This document shows positions 34,692 through 42,685 of a DNA stretch of 64,000 nt, in pieces. The stretch's first letter is position 1. Every line of letters starts with the position of its first letter. This DNA is from Lewinellaceae bacterium (lineage in GTDB: Bacteria; Bacteroidota; Bacteroidia; Chitinophagales; Saprospiraceae), in NCBI GenBank assembly GCA_020636375.1, contig JACJXZ010000007.1, positions 186,001-250,000 of the forward strand, read 5' to 3'. A model generated the notes under the pieces. The model ran no database searches. It saw only the letters and a list, made by a program, of their open reading frames with translations, and was not told the DNA's origin. Position numbers and translations under genes: made by a program.

Positions 34692-36329
34692 TCACGCCAG
34701 ATACTTCCCCACGATCGGCATCCGCCGCCCCATGCCGAACGCTTTGTCCGACACCCGCAGCACCGGTGCCATCTGGTGGCGCTTGAATTCGTTGATGTTG
34801 ACCAGCCTCAGTACGCGCCTCACCAATTTCCCGTCGTAGCCCATCTCGATGATGTCCTGCGGGCTCTTCCGCTTTTCGATATACTGGAAAAGGATCAGGT
34901 CGAGGTCCTCGTAAGGGGGCAGGCTGTCGGTATCTTTCTGGTTGGGGCGCAGCTCGGCGGAAGGCGGCTTGGTGATGGTATTTTCGGGGATGACCTCCCC
35001 GTCGCGGTTGATGTAGCGGGCCATTTCGAAGACCTCGGTCTTGTAGAGGTCGCCGATGACAGACAGCCCCCCGCACATGTCGCCGTACAAGGTGCCGTAG
35101 CCGACGGCTGCCTCGCTCTTGTTGGAGGTATTGAGCAGGATGTTGCCGAACTTATTGCTCATGGCCATCAGCAGGTTGCCGCGGGCGCGGGCCTGCAGGT
35201 TCTCTTCGGCAATGTTGAACTCCTGGCCCCAGAACTGGGGCTTCAGCGCGTCCATAAAAGCATTGTAAATCCCTTCGATGGGAATGATGTCGTACTGAAT
35301 GCCCAGGTTTTCCGCCAGCTGCCGCGCATCGTGGATGGAGTGGCCGGAGGAGAACTGGGAGGGCATCAGCAGCACGCGCACGTTGTCCGGCCCCAGGGCG
35401 CGGGCCGCCAGCACGGTGGCCAGGGCCGAGTCGATGCCCCCTGACAGGCCGAGGATGGCACGCCGGAAGCCCAGCTTGCGGAAGTAATCGCGGATGCCGG
35501 TGACCAGGGCGTCGTGCATGAGCTGCATTTTTTCCTTGGGCTGCTCGTTTTCCCGCCCGCCTTTTATTACCTCCTCCAGCTCGTAGGTGCGGATGCACTC
35601 CTCGAAGTAAGGCATTTCGTCAAAGACGTGTTCGTCGGGCGAGACGACCAGGGAGCCGCCGTCGAAGATCAGCTCGGTCTGCGCGCCGCAGTGGTTGACG
35701 TAAAACATGGGAATGCCGTAGCGCAGCACGTTGGCCTTGACGATGCGGATGCGCGTCTTCGCCTGCGTGTAGCTGAAGGGCGAGGCGGAGAGGTTGAGGA
35801 TAAAATCCGGCCGCTGGGTGATCATCTGGTCCATGGGGCAGACGGTGTAGAGGGGGTTCTCGTTGCCGATGTTCCAGATGTCCTCGCAGATGGTCAGGGC
35901 GATGCGCTTGCTCTTGTATTCCACCACCTTCCATTCGGTGGCCGGCTCGAAGTAGCGGTACTCGTCGAAGATATCGTAGGTGGGCAGCAGGGTTTTGTAC
36001 TGCACCTGCTGCACCCGCCCTTCGGCGAGGAAATAGGCGGCGTTGTAGTGGTCTTTGCCCTCCACCACCGGGTTTTTGGTGGGGGAGCCTACGACGATGG
36101 CGATGCCGTGGGCGGCCTTGGCCAGTTCCTGCACCGAGTGTTCGGCCAACTCGATGAAGTCTTCGAACTCCAGGAAGTCGCGGGGCGGGTAGCCGACGGT
36201 GGCCAGCTCGGAGAAGCAGACCAGGTCGGCACCCTGGCTTTTGGCTTCTTTGACGGCCCAGAGCATCTTGCCGAGGTTGCCCTCGAAGTTGCCGATGTGG
36301 AAGTTGAGTTGTGCGATGGCTATTTTCAT
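34692..36329 (-). CDS. nadE: Glutamine-dependent NAD+ synthetase
   Basis: Converts deamido-NAD+ to NAD+ with ATP and glutamine. 545 residues. N-terminal nitrilase-like glutaminase (about 1-260): catalytic Glu region CFSELATVGYPPRD, Lys region QYKTLLPTYDIFDE and Cys in FYVNHCGAQTE. C-terminal synthetase (about 280-545): ATP-grasping P-loop GLSGGIDSALATVLA, QFSSGHSIHDA, NTSNKSEAAVGYGTLYGD, TKPPSAELRPNQKDTDSLPPY and KRHQMAPVLRVSDKAFG. Complete. It is the third gene of a minus-strand group, 37 bp after the candidate immunity gene. Confidence 0.97.
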   Translation of the reverse strand: MKIAIAQLNFHIGNFEGNLGKMLWAVKEAKSQGADLVCFSELATVGYPPRDFLEFEDFIELAEHSVQELAKAAHGIAIVVGSPTKNPVVEGKDHYNAAYFLAEGRVQQVQYKTLLPTYDIFDEYRYFEPATEWKVVEYKSKRIALTICEDIWNIGNENPLYTVCPMDQMITQRPDFILNLSASPFSYTQAKTRIRIVKANVLRYGIPMFYVNHCGAQTELIFDGGSLVVSPDEHVFDEMPYFEECIRTYELEEVIKGGRENEQPKEKMQLMHDALVTGIRDYFRKLGFRRAILGLSGGIDSALATVLAARALGPDNVRVLLMPSQFSSGHSIHDARQLAENLGIQYDIIPIEGIYNAFMDALKPQFWGQEFNIAEENLQARARGNLLMAMSNKFGNILLNTSNKSEAAVGYGTLYGDMCGGLSVIGDLYKTEVFEMARYINRDGEVIPENTITKPPSAELRPNQKDTDSLPPYEDLDLILFQYIEKRKSPQDIIEMGYDGKLVRRVLRLVNINEFKRHQMAPVLRVSDKAFGMGRRMPIVGKYLA

Positions 36330-36366
36330 GTAAGTTTAGTGTTCTTTTTTTACTCGCGGCTATTTC

Positions 36367-36639
36367 TCAAATAACCCGAGGAGAAGAAGCCGAAAGTACA
36401 TCCTCATCCACCCCGCCCTGCACCTTAAAATCGGCGCCATCCCGGACGGCAATTATCAAACTCCCAGGCTGGTAATACTCATACTCGTCATCTTCATCCA
36501 GCCCTTCTTCCACCAGGGTGAACAGGCCAACCTGCCCGTCAGGCCGCAGCCATTCCTGGCGGGCCTCCACCGGTGCCCAGCCGCCGAACCATTCCCCATT
36601 GCTGAGGGCCTTGACATATACGGTATTGGTAGTATCCAT
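36367..36639 (-). CDS. Small acidic protein, candidate immunity protein
   Basis: 90 residues, strongly acidic (LVEEGLDEDDEYEYYQPG), no signal peptide or TM, no recognised domain. It starts 6 bp after the stop of the toxin-like gene, the standard position of an immunity gene, and its acidity would suit binding to the basic toxin domain. The identification rests on context only. Confidence 0.55.
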   Translation of the reverse strand: MDTTNTVYVKALSNGEWFGGWAPVEARQEWLRPDGQVGLFTLVEEGLDEDDEYEYYQPGSLIIAVRDGADFKVQGGVDEDVLSASSPRVI

Positions 36640-36645
36640 GATGAT

Positions 36646-37200
36646 TTATTTGAAATTATAAGGAGCGACCTGCCAGATGATGCAGTCAACGAAATCGACA
36701 ATGATCCAGTTTCCTTTCGCGTCGAAAATCTTGGTGTAAGTTACGCCTTTTTCCGGATGCGTGAAAGGAAGCCGCCGCCCATGGACCAACATATCCTTGA
36801 TCTTCTCCATCGTGAACCCGCGTTTTCGGAACTGCTTTCGCCAGGCGGACAGTTTCTTGTGGGGCAGCATCTGCAGGCGCGTACAGGGGTCGTCCGGTTC
36901 CGGGTTATTGAACCCATGCTCGTAGGCTTCCGTCAATTCGGCCAGTTGGGCATCGTTTAATTCGATGGCCGCTTCAGCCGGCGGGGTGGATTGCAAGATG
37001 CTTTGGTCCGGCGTGGGGGGCGCAGGAGGGCCAATCACTTCGATGCCGTTTCCCAGCCGGCTGATGAGGAGCAGGGATGCTGCCAGCAGCACAACAAGCA
37101 AGAACAGCCGGTCTCCGACTGAATCCGCAGAGGCCAACAGGGCCATTCCGGGCCGCCGATTGGATGATTTTCCCTTTGGGGGGCGAATAGGGTTGATCAT
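36646..37200 (-). CDS. Membrane-anchored protein with colicin E5-like ribonuclease domain (candidate toxin)
   Basis: 184 residues: a basic cytoplasmic N-terminus (1-30), one TM helix (about 31-48, LFLLVVLLAASLLLISRL), a Pro-rich linker (PPAPPTPD), a helical section (about 75-120) and a C-terminal domain FRKRGFTMEKIKDMLVHGRR, HPEKGVTYTKIFDAKGNWI, VDFVDCIIWQV. The latter follows the pattern (F/W)T-E-I...G...T..(F/Y)...G..I..D....I.QV of colicin E5-type and related BECR-fold tRNases seen in polymorphic toxins. The domain match is by eye. N-terminal TM plus toxin-immunity order is unusual for a secreted effector and suggests a membrane-tethered toxin. Confidence 0.6.
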   Translation of the reverse strand: MINPIRPPKGKSSNRRPGMALLASADSVGDRLFLLVVLLAASLLLISRLGNGIEVIGPPAPPTPDQSILQSTPPAEAAIELNDAQLAELTEAYEHGFNNPEPDDPCTRLQMLPHKKLSAWRKQFRKRGFTMEKIKDMLVHGRRLPFTHPEKGVTYTKIFDAKGNWIIVDFVDCIIWQVAPYNFK

Positions 37201-37745
37201 ATAAGTAGTGGTTTTGTTATAAAAATGACATTATATGCACCATTGAGGCATAAACCAGCCAGGCGAAGTGCGTCAACTTCGCAGCGCCAGTTCTTTTTTT
37301 AGCCGTTTTTGCCTTGATATTAGAGCAGATGTTGCCGGGCATCCTGCGAGATTGTTGCGCCTCCGCCTGCCGGCATTAACCTGGAATGGGTTGTTGCCGG
37401 GGCAGCGGTGGTGGCAAAAGGGATGCCGCTCCTAGGTTTTAAAGTTCCATGAATTAAATTACATCTATCTTGGTTGTAAAAATAAATGATTTTATTTGAA
37501 AAATAAAACTTTTATCTTCTTTTATCGCTGTGAAAGAAAAAAACTCAACAAAATCGGTGATGTGCTGCGAGGCCAGGAGCATATATCCCCCTCCTTTTTT
37601 ATATTTGCTTTCCTGTTAATCCTGCTGGACTTTGGGCGTTCGGCGTTGAAGACGGAAATCGGAAAAACGGGCATCAAATGCCCATTTAACACTGTGTTCC
37701 GACTTCCGACTTCGCATTTCCGACTTCCATCCGGGTCTTATCCAA
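37201..37745. other. Intergenic, one dispersed repeat, no gene
   Basis: 545 bp upstream of the divergent toxin gene and the antitoxin gene. The only structure is the inverted repeat at 37651-37730. Open frames here are short and lack coding character. Confidence 0.5.
37651..37730. repeat. Dispersed inverted repeat (CGGAAATCGGAA / TTCCGACTTCCGAC)
   Basis: The left arm GACGGAAATCGGAA and a right arm of TTCCGACTTC words repeated three times are mutually inverse, with GGGCATCAAATGCCC as an inner palindrome. Same design as the other hairpin repeats of the window but different sequence. Confidence 0.6.
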
Positions 37746-37790
37746 TATATTTGAACCAAATCCGTTTCAAAGATAATTGTTTTGGTTCAA
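37746..37790 (+). promoter_or_regulatory. Promoter with operator-like inverted repeat before antitoxin gene
   Basis: -7 box TATATTTG at 37746-37753. A perfect 10-bp inverted repeat, TTGAACCAAA (37751-37760) and TTTGGTTCAA (37781-37790), overlaps the box and ends one base before the ATG. This is a likely operator for autoregulation by the ribbon-helix-helix antitoxin. Confidence 0.7.
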
Positions 37791-37791
37791 T

Positions 37792-38049
37792 ATGAAATCC
37801 ATATACCATCACAACCTGGACAGCCGCCTGGCAGCCCTGATCGAACGGCGGGCCAGGGAGGAAGGCATCAGCATGAACAAGCTCATTAAGTCCCTTTTGG
37901 CGCAGGCGCTGGGGCTTTCTCCTCAGCCAAAGCTGGATAGGAAAGAACAATTTAAAGACCTGTTCGGCAGTTGGAGCCAGGCGGAGTTTGAAGAGTTTGA
38001 AAAAAATACTGAAGGCCTTCGAACCATAAGTCCCGACGACTGGGCATGA
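37792..38049 (+). CDS. Ribbon-helix-helix antitoxin (orphan)
   Basis: 85 residues. The N-terminal HNLDSRLAALIERRAREEGISMNKLIKSLLAQALG pattern is a ribbon-helix-helix DNA-binding fold (HicB/Arc type antitoxins), with an acidic C-terminal tail (SQAEFEEFEKNTEGL) for toxin binding. The ATGA overlap at 38046-38049 links it to a PIN toxin start, but that toxin is cut off after a few codons, leaving this antitoxin without a partner here. Confidence 0.8.
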   Translation: MKSIYHHNLDSRLAALIERRAREEGISMNKLIKSLLAQALGLSPQPKLDRKEQFKDLFGSWSQAEFEEFEKNTEGLRTISPDDWA

Positions 38050-38120
38050 GCAAGATCCTACTCGATACCAATGCCTACAGCCGCTTGAAAATGTGTATAA
38101 AAAGGCGTATTTTTGTGTAA
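38046..38120 (+). pseudogene. Truncated PIN-domain (VapC) toxin
   Basis: MSKILLDTNAYSRLK is the start of a PIN toxin with the first acidic residue (LLDTN), but similarity ends after about 15 codons and the frame stops at 38118-38120. The junction runs directly into the promoter of the next TA pair, suggesting recombination between two neighbouring vapC genes. Confidence 0.75.
38085..38115 (+). promoter_or_regulatory. vapBC promoter: TTG, TATTTTTG
   Basis: TTG at 38085 and TATTTTTG at 38108-38115, spaced as in the pyrD promoter. The ATG of vapB is only 8 bp further, so the mRNA has almost no leader. The promoter lies within the vapC remnant. Confidence 0.6.
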
Positions 38121-38123
38121 AAA

Positions 38124-38315
38124 ATGCGTACCAATATTGAAATAGATCCGGGTTTAATGGAACAGGCGCTCCAGCTGAGCCATCTCAGGACCAAAAAGGA
38201 AGTCGTACATCAGGCATTGGAACACTATGTCAGGCGGCTCAAACGCCTGAAGATGCTCTCTTTACAAGGCAAGGTTAAGTGGGAGGGCGACCTCAATGAA
38301 ATGAGGGGAATCTGA
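38124..38315 (+). CDS. vapB: VapB-type antitoxin
   Basis: 63 residues matching the short VapB antitoxin family: MRTNIEIDPGLMEQAL, LRTKKEVVHQALEHYVRRLKR as the ribbon-helix-helix, and the C-terminal toxin-binding tail GKVKWEGDLNEMRGI. It overlaps vapC by one base (TGATG). Intact. Confidence 0.9.
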   Translation: MRTNIEIDPGLMEQALQLSHLRTKKEVVHQALEHYVRRLKRLKMLSLQGKVKWEGDLNEMRGI

Positions 38316-38731
38316 TGAGCAGCGGGGTATTGGCAGACACCTCTGTTTGGATTCCATTTTTCAATGGTATTGAAAGCCCTCAGGTGGAATACCTGAAGCA
38401 AGGAATCCGGGGCGACCAGCCATTGTTCCTGTGCCCGGTTATCATCCAGGAGATTTTGCAGGGCATTCGTTCTGAGGAGGAATTCGAGCAGGTAAAAGAC
38501 AGCATTTTGGCTTTTCCCATCCCGGACTGGAATCCTGTCGAGGCCTCCATCTCTGCCGCGCAATTGTATCGGGGCCTCAGAAAAAAGGGCGTTACTATCC
38601 GCAAATCCAATGATTGTCTCATTGCCGCCTTCGCTCAGCAATTTGATCTGGCAGTGTTGCATGTAGACCGGGATTTTTCTCTTATGGCTGAGCAGGGCGT
38701 TATCCGGGTAGTTGTTTTTGAGAAGCCCTAA
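38315..38731 (+). CDS. vapC: VapC-type PIN ribonuclease toxin
   Basis: 138 residues, full-length PIN domain. The acidic residues sit in VLADTSVWI, the conserved Glu in IIQEILQGI and the Asp in SNDCLIAAFA and LHVDRDF. PIN toxins cleave RNA, often tRNA or rRNA, when free of antitoxin. It forms an apparently complete TA pair with the upstream gene. Confidence 0.92.
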   Translation: MSSGVLADTSVWIPFFNGIESPQVEYLKQGIRGDQPLFLCPVIIQEILQGIRSEEEFEQVKDSILAFPIPDWNPVEASISAAQLYRGLRKKGVTIRKSNDCLIAAFAQQFDLAVLHVDRDFSLMAEQGVIRVVVFEKP

Positions 38732-38791
38732 ATAGCTGCAACTGTGGAAAGAACGCTCCTGAAAGGCCCCGCTCCACCCACAATAATTTCG

Positions 38792-38799
38792 TATCTTTG
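38792..38799 (+). promoter_or_regulatory. -7 box TATCTTTG of dnaX
   Basis: A good match to TAnnTTTG, 137 bp before ATG 38937. The leader would contain the hairpin repeat 38843-38916. Confidence 0.55.
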
Positions 38800-38842
38800 A
38801 AGGCAGAGATTTTTAGCCAATATTTGGTTTGAGGAATTCTTC

Positions 38843-38916
38843 TGCCACGAAAACACAAAGACACGAAACCCCACAAAATTTTGGTGAGAATTTGGTGCTT
38901 TCGTGCTTTTGTGGCA
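38843..38916. repeat. Inverted repeat in the dnaX leader
   Basis: TGCCACGAAAACACAAAGAC with CACGAAA on the left and TTTCGTGCTTTTGTGGCA on the right form a hairpin of about 18 bp with a loop of some 30 nt, only 20 bp before the dnaX start. A dispersed repeat or a leader regulatory hairpin. Confidence 0.6.
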
Positions 38917-38936
38917 AAAATCAACGGAGCCACAGC

Positions 38937-40694
38937 ATGAGCAATTTCATAGTTTCCGCGAGAAAATACCGGCCCGTCCGGTTCGACGACGTAGTGGGGC
39001 AGGAACACGTATCCCAGACGCTGAAGAACGCCCTGAAAAACGAACACCTGGCGCACGCCTTCCTCTTCTGCGGGCCGCGCGGGGTGGGCAAGACGACCTG
39101 CGCCCGCATCCTGGCCAAGGTGCTGAACTGCCAGAACGTTTCGGCCGATTTCGAACCCTGCAACGAATGCTCTTCCTGCAAGGCCTTCAACGCCAATTCC
39201 TCCTTCAACATCACTGAGCTGGACGCCGCCTCCAACAACAGCGTCGAGCACATCCGCGCCCTGATCGAGCAGGTGCGCTTCCAGCCGCAGCAGGGCAAAT
39301 ACAAAGTCTTCATCATCGACGAGGTGCACATGCTCTCCCAGCAGGCCTTCAACGCCTTCCTCAAGACGCTGGAGGAGCCGCCCCCCTACGCCATCTTCAT
39401 CCTGGCCACCACCGAGAAGCACAAGATCATCCCCACCATCCTGTCCCGCTGCCAGATTTTCGACTTCCGCCGCATCCAGGTGCCGGAGATGGTAGAACAC
39501 CTGCTGGCCATCTGCGAACAGGAGCATATCGAGGCCGACAAGGACGCCCTGCACATCATCGGGCAGAAGGCCGACGGCGCCCTGCGCGACGCCCTGTCCA
39601 TCTTCGACCGCATCGTGGCCTTCTCCGGCAACCGGATCAGCTACGAGGACGTGATCACCAACCTCAACGTCCTGGATTACGACTACTACTTCCAGGTGGT
39701 CGACGCCCTGCTGCTCGAAGACAGCTCCAAAATCCTGCTGCTCTTCGACACCATCCTGCGCAACGGCTTCGAACCCGACATTTTTATGAACGGCCTGGCC
39801 GAACACCTGCGCAACCTGCTGGTCTGCAAAGACGAAGCCACTCTGCAACTGCTGGAGGTGAGCGACGGCCTGCGCGCCCGCTACCTGGAGCAGGCCCGCC
39901 TGTCGCCCGCCGGCCTGCTGCTGACCGCCCTCAACCTGGCCAACGACTGCGACGTCAACTACAAGCTGGCCCGCAACAAACGCCTGCACGTGGAGATGGC
40001 CCTGATCAAAATGGCCTACATCCCCCGCGCTTTCCAACTGGCCGAAAACGGCGCCGCTGCTTTTGTCCCGGAAAAAAAAACGCCTGAGCTGAACGCTTCT
40101 CCTGAACCGCAGGAGGTCAGCCGCCAACCAGCAACCAACAACCAACAACCGCAACTTCCAAAAACAAAGACACCCGAACCTGAACCTGAACCTCAACCTC
40201 AACCTCAGCCACAACCCAAAACCCTCCAAAAACCCGGCAAACAAGACACCCCCAAGCTGATGGCCCTGGAGGCCATGCTGGCGGAAGTGAAGGCCGAAGA
40301 AGCCCACCTGCTCACCCAGGAAGCACAGGAACTGACCCAGGATCGGGTAGAAGAAGCCTGGAACCTCTACATCGAAGCCCAGGAGCAGGAGTCCGTGAAG
40401 GTAATCATGCGCAATTCCGAACTGAAGCTGGAGGGTCGGAACCTGGCCGTCACCGTCACCTCCGCCCTGGCCGAAAATACCATCCGCCAGGAGAACAGCC
40501 TGATGGACTACCTGCGGGAGGTGCTCACCGCCCCGGAAATGACGATGACCATCGAAATCGACAAAAGCAAGGCCGTGGAGCCGCCCAAACGCAAGCGCAT
40601 GATGAGCAGCAAGGAAAAATACCTGGCCATGCGGGAGACGAACCCGAATATTACGGAGCTGCAGAAACGGTTTGATTTGCGGCCGGATGAGTGA
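38937..40694 (+). CDS. dnaX: DNA polymerase III subunit gamma/tau
   Basis: The clamp-loader ATPase of the replisome. 585 residues from ATG 38937 (MSNFIVSARKYRPVRFDDVVGQ). AAA+ core: Walker A GPRGVGKTTCAR, four-Cys zinc module (CNECSSCKAF with CQN), Walker B IIDEVHML, sensor 1 ATTEKHKIIPTILSRC, then domain III to about residue 375. A run of nine A at 40072-40080 (codons E379 K K T) separates the core from a Pro/Glu/Gln linker (PEPEPEPQPQPQPQPK) and a tau-like C-terminal domain. Both alternative frames stop within four codons after the run, so slippage could yield a gamma form of about 383 residues. Confidence 0.96.
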   Translation: MSNFIVSARKYRPVRFDDVVGQEHVSQTLKNALKNEHLAHAFLFCGPRGVGKTTCARILAKVLNCQNVSADFEPCNECSSCKAFNANSSFNITELDAASNNSVEHIRALIEQVRFQPQQGKYKVFIIDEVHMLSQQAFNAFLKTLEEPPPYAIFILATTEKHKIIPTILSRCQIFDFRRIQVPEMVEHLLAICEQEHIEADKDALHIIGQKADGALRDALSIFDRIVAFSGNRISYEDVITNLNVLDYDYYFQVVDALLLEDSSKILLLFDTILRNGFEPDIFMNGLAEHLRNLLVCKDEATLQLLEVSDGLRARYLEQARLSPAGLLLTALNLANDCDVNYKLARNKRLHVEMALIKMAYIPRAFQLAENGAAAFVPEKKTPELNASPEPQEVSRQPATNNQQPQLPKTKTPEPEPEPQPQPQPQPKTLQKPGKQDTPKLMALEAMLAEVKAEEAHLLTQEAQELTQDRVEEAWNLYIEAQEQESVKVIMRNSELKLEGRNLAVTVTSALAENTIRQENSLMDYLREVLTAPEMTMTIEIDKSKAVEPPKRKRMMSSKEKYLAMRETNPNITELQKRFDLRPDE

Positions 40695-40750
40695 AGGATG
40701 GTTAAATGGTTGAAAGGTGCTCCAACAGCATAAATGTACAGGCCTTCGGG

Positions 40751-41464
40751 TTATTGAGTAAGGATGAGCTTAAAGCGTTCGCGCTGGCCGGAAACAGAGA
40801 TAATCTCGGCAATATAAACTCCCGGTTTAAATAGGCCTTTCGGTAGGTTTATCACATTCCTTTCTCCTGAAAGGTTTTGCCTCAGTAGCATTTTCCCTTG
40901 TAGATTATAGAAAGCTATAGTGGCCGCCCCGTAGCCGCCCGGCAAATCTACTGTTAAAGACCCCCGGCTGGGGTTGGGGTACAGCTTCGCGGGGGCTGCT
41001 TTCTCTACCGCCACCACCTCCTCCGCTGCCGATACCACTGAGCAGAGCGTATCCAGGCAGCCGTCCGGCGTGACTTTCACCAGCCAGATGTACCGTTGGT
41101 TGCCTTCGATGGCCTCCCCAGCCGCTACAATGCTACCGCTGGACAGCTCGCCCACGCCGGCCAGCGTTCCCCGGTTGATGTCTGACAATGGAAAGGGGGC
41201 GTCTATAAGGTTTTCCCAGAGGCTGTCCCCCTGCGGAGAAAACTTGTGGAGCCAGCCTACCCTTCGGGCAGAGCTGTTGCTCTCCTGGACAAAGCTCTCG
41301 CCCGCGCCGATGTAGTGGCCGTCGGAAAGTAGTTCGATGTCCCAAAATATGACATCCGCTCCGAGCCGGGCTACGAAACCGAAATGGCGCAGCCATTCGA
41401 TCGGGGTAGGCGAAGGAGGGCATTCATCCGCCGACACTGTGTGCCGAAGCTTAAGCGAAGCCAC
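40751..41464 (-). pseudogene. C-terminal part of a T9SS type A cargo protein
   Basis: A 237-codon frame with no signal peptide. It contains propeller-like repeats (LLSDGHYIGAGESF, SGSIVAAGEAIEGNQRYIWLVKVTPDGC) and a type A sorting domain (AKLYPNPSRGSLTVDL to RFKLILTQ). Proteins of this kind are usually several hundred residues long with an N-terminal signal. The upstream DNA contains a hydrophobic MKNAPFLLL-like start in another frame (41550), so the gene has probably lost its middle and is a 5'-truncated pseudogene. Confidence 0.7.
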
Positions 41465-41698
41465 AGATAGAGAGAGGCAAACCTGGCGTGTATCATTCTG
41501 GAAAAGGAAAACATAGCCGAGCGCAAAAGAAGAAATGGCGCATTTTTCATAGGAATCCGGTTAAAAGGTGGAGTAAGATAAGGGAAAAGTGAATGTGAGG
41601 TGTACATTTAACGCATTGCTTAAGAAGCCTCGCTCCTAATTTATCATTTGTGATAAAAATAGAATCTTATTGTTAAGATCAAGACGGTTAATACCTCT

Positions 41699-41706
41699 TA
41701 AATTTG
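41699..41706 (+). promoter_or_regulatory. -7 box TAAATTTG before the Crp/Fnr gene
   Basis: Matches TAnnTTTG, about 100 bp before ATG 41805. A TTG at 41670 is slightly far upstream. An AACCCCGAACCTCGAACCTC tandem word follows in the leader (41753-41774). Confidence 0.5.
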
Positions 41707-41804
41707 CAGGAAGAGAACCAATAATGCGGTAACACGTTTTTTTAAGAGGTTTGAACCCCGAACCTCGAACCTCCCACTCCCATTAAACCCAAAACCGTAA
41801 AACC

Positions 41805-42497
41805 ATGAGCGATCAATCCCTTTGGTACCTGGAAAATATCGACGTGACCGGCATCTTCTGCCCCAAAAAGGTCGGCAGGGGAGACATGGAGCAGCACGTC
41901 CACAAGCACTTCAAAAAAGGAGAGTACATCTACCTGCCCGACGAGCATGCGGACAAGATTTATTTCCTGACGGAAGGGCGGGTAAAGATCGGCACCTACG
42001 GAGAATCCGGAAAGGAGATCACCAAGGCTATCCTCTCGACGGGTGAAGTGTTCGGGGAGCTTTCGCTTATCGGGGAAGACAAGCGCCGCGATTTTGCCTA
42101 CGCCATGGAAAAAACCACCGCCTGCGTGATGTCGGTGGCCGACATGAAATCCATGATGCGCGACCACAACGCCCTCAGCCTCTTCCTGATGAAGATTATG
42201 GGATCGCGCATGCTGGAGATGGAGCAGCGGCTGGAATCCCTCGTCTTCAAGGACAGCCGCACCCGCATCATCGAGTTCCTGCACGAGCTGGGGGAGAAGA
42301 AGGGGCAGCGCGTCGGCTACGAGATGCTCGTCCGCAAGTTCATGACCCACCAGGAAATCGCCAACCTGACGGCTACCTCCCGCCAGACCGTCACCACCGT
42401 GCTCAACGAGCTGCGCAACCGCAACCTGCTGACCTTCAACCGCAAGCGCCTGCTGATCCGGGATATGGACAAGCTGGGGCAGGCGGCGAGGGAGTGA
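41805..42497 (+). CDS. Crp/Fnr family transcriptional regulator
   Basis: 230 residues. N-terminal cyclic-nucleotide-binding fold (about 25-140: KKGEYIYLPDEHADKIYFLTEGRVKIGTY, GEVFGELSLIGEDKRRDFAYA) and C-terminal winged helix (about 155-225: MTHQEIANLTATSRQTVTTVLNELRNRNLL). The Fnr Cys ligands are absent; one Cys lies near the N-terminus (GIFCPKKVG). An effector cannot be assigned. Monocistronic by spacing. Confidence 0.94.
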   Translation: MSDQSLWYLENIDVTGIFCPKKVGRGDMEQHVHKHFKKGEYIYLPDEHADKIYFLTEGRVKIGTYGESGKEITKAILSTGEVFGELSLIGEDKRRDFAYAMEKTTACVMSVADMKSMMRDHNALSLFLMKIMGSRMLEMEQRLESLVFKDSRTRIIEFLHELGEKKGQRVGYEMLVRKFMTHQEIANLTATSRQTVTTVLNELRNRNLLTFNRKRLLIRDMDKLGQAARE

Positions 42498-42511
42498 AGG
42501 GTGGGTTGGTT

Positions 42512-42540
42512 GGCTATCCGTCAAAGGCCCTCGGCGTGAG
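42512..42540. repeat. Partial copy of the 29306 element
   Basis: GGCTATCCGTCAAAGGCCCT then CGGCGTGAG parallels the left half of the 29306-29438 element, including the start of the class I core. The right half is not present. Confidence 0.5.
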
Positions 42541-42685
42541 ACGGGGTCTGAGTATTATTGGAACAGAAACTTACGCTAAGGAAAGGGCTTATTCCCAATA
42601 CCTCTCCGAACCATCCAATCCCTAAGGGCAGCCTTGCTTTGACACCCCTCGGCGACGAAGCGGGTAACAGTTGGTTGAAGGCGAG

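Noticed and set aside
36367..37200. Ordinary nadE operon partners
   Set aside because: The two small genes show no link to NAD metabolism; toxin-immunity features explain them better, though with moderate confidence.
38700..40307. Open frame of 535 codons on the minus strand
   Set aside because: Shadow of dnaX; the low-complexity reading comes from the reverse of the AAA+ core and linker.
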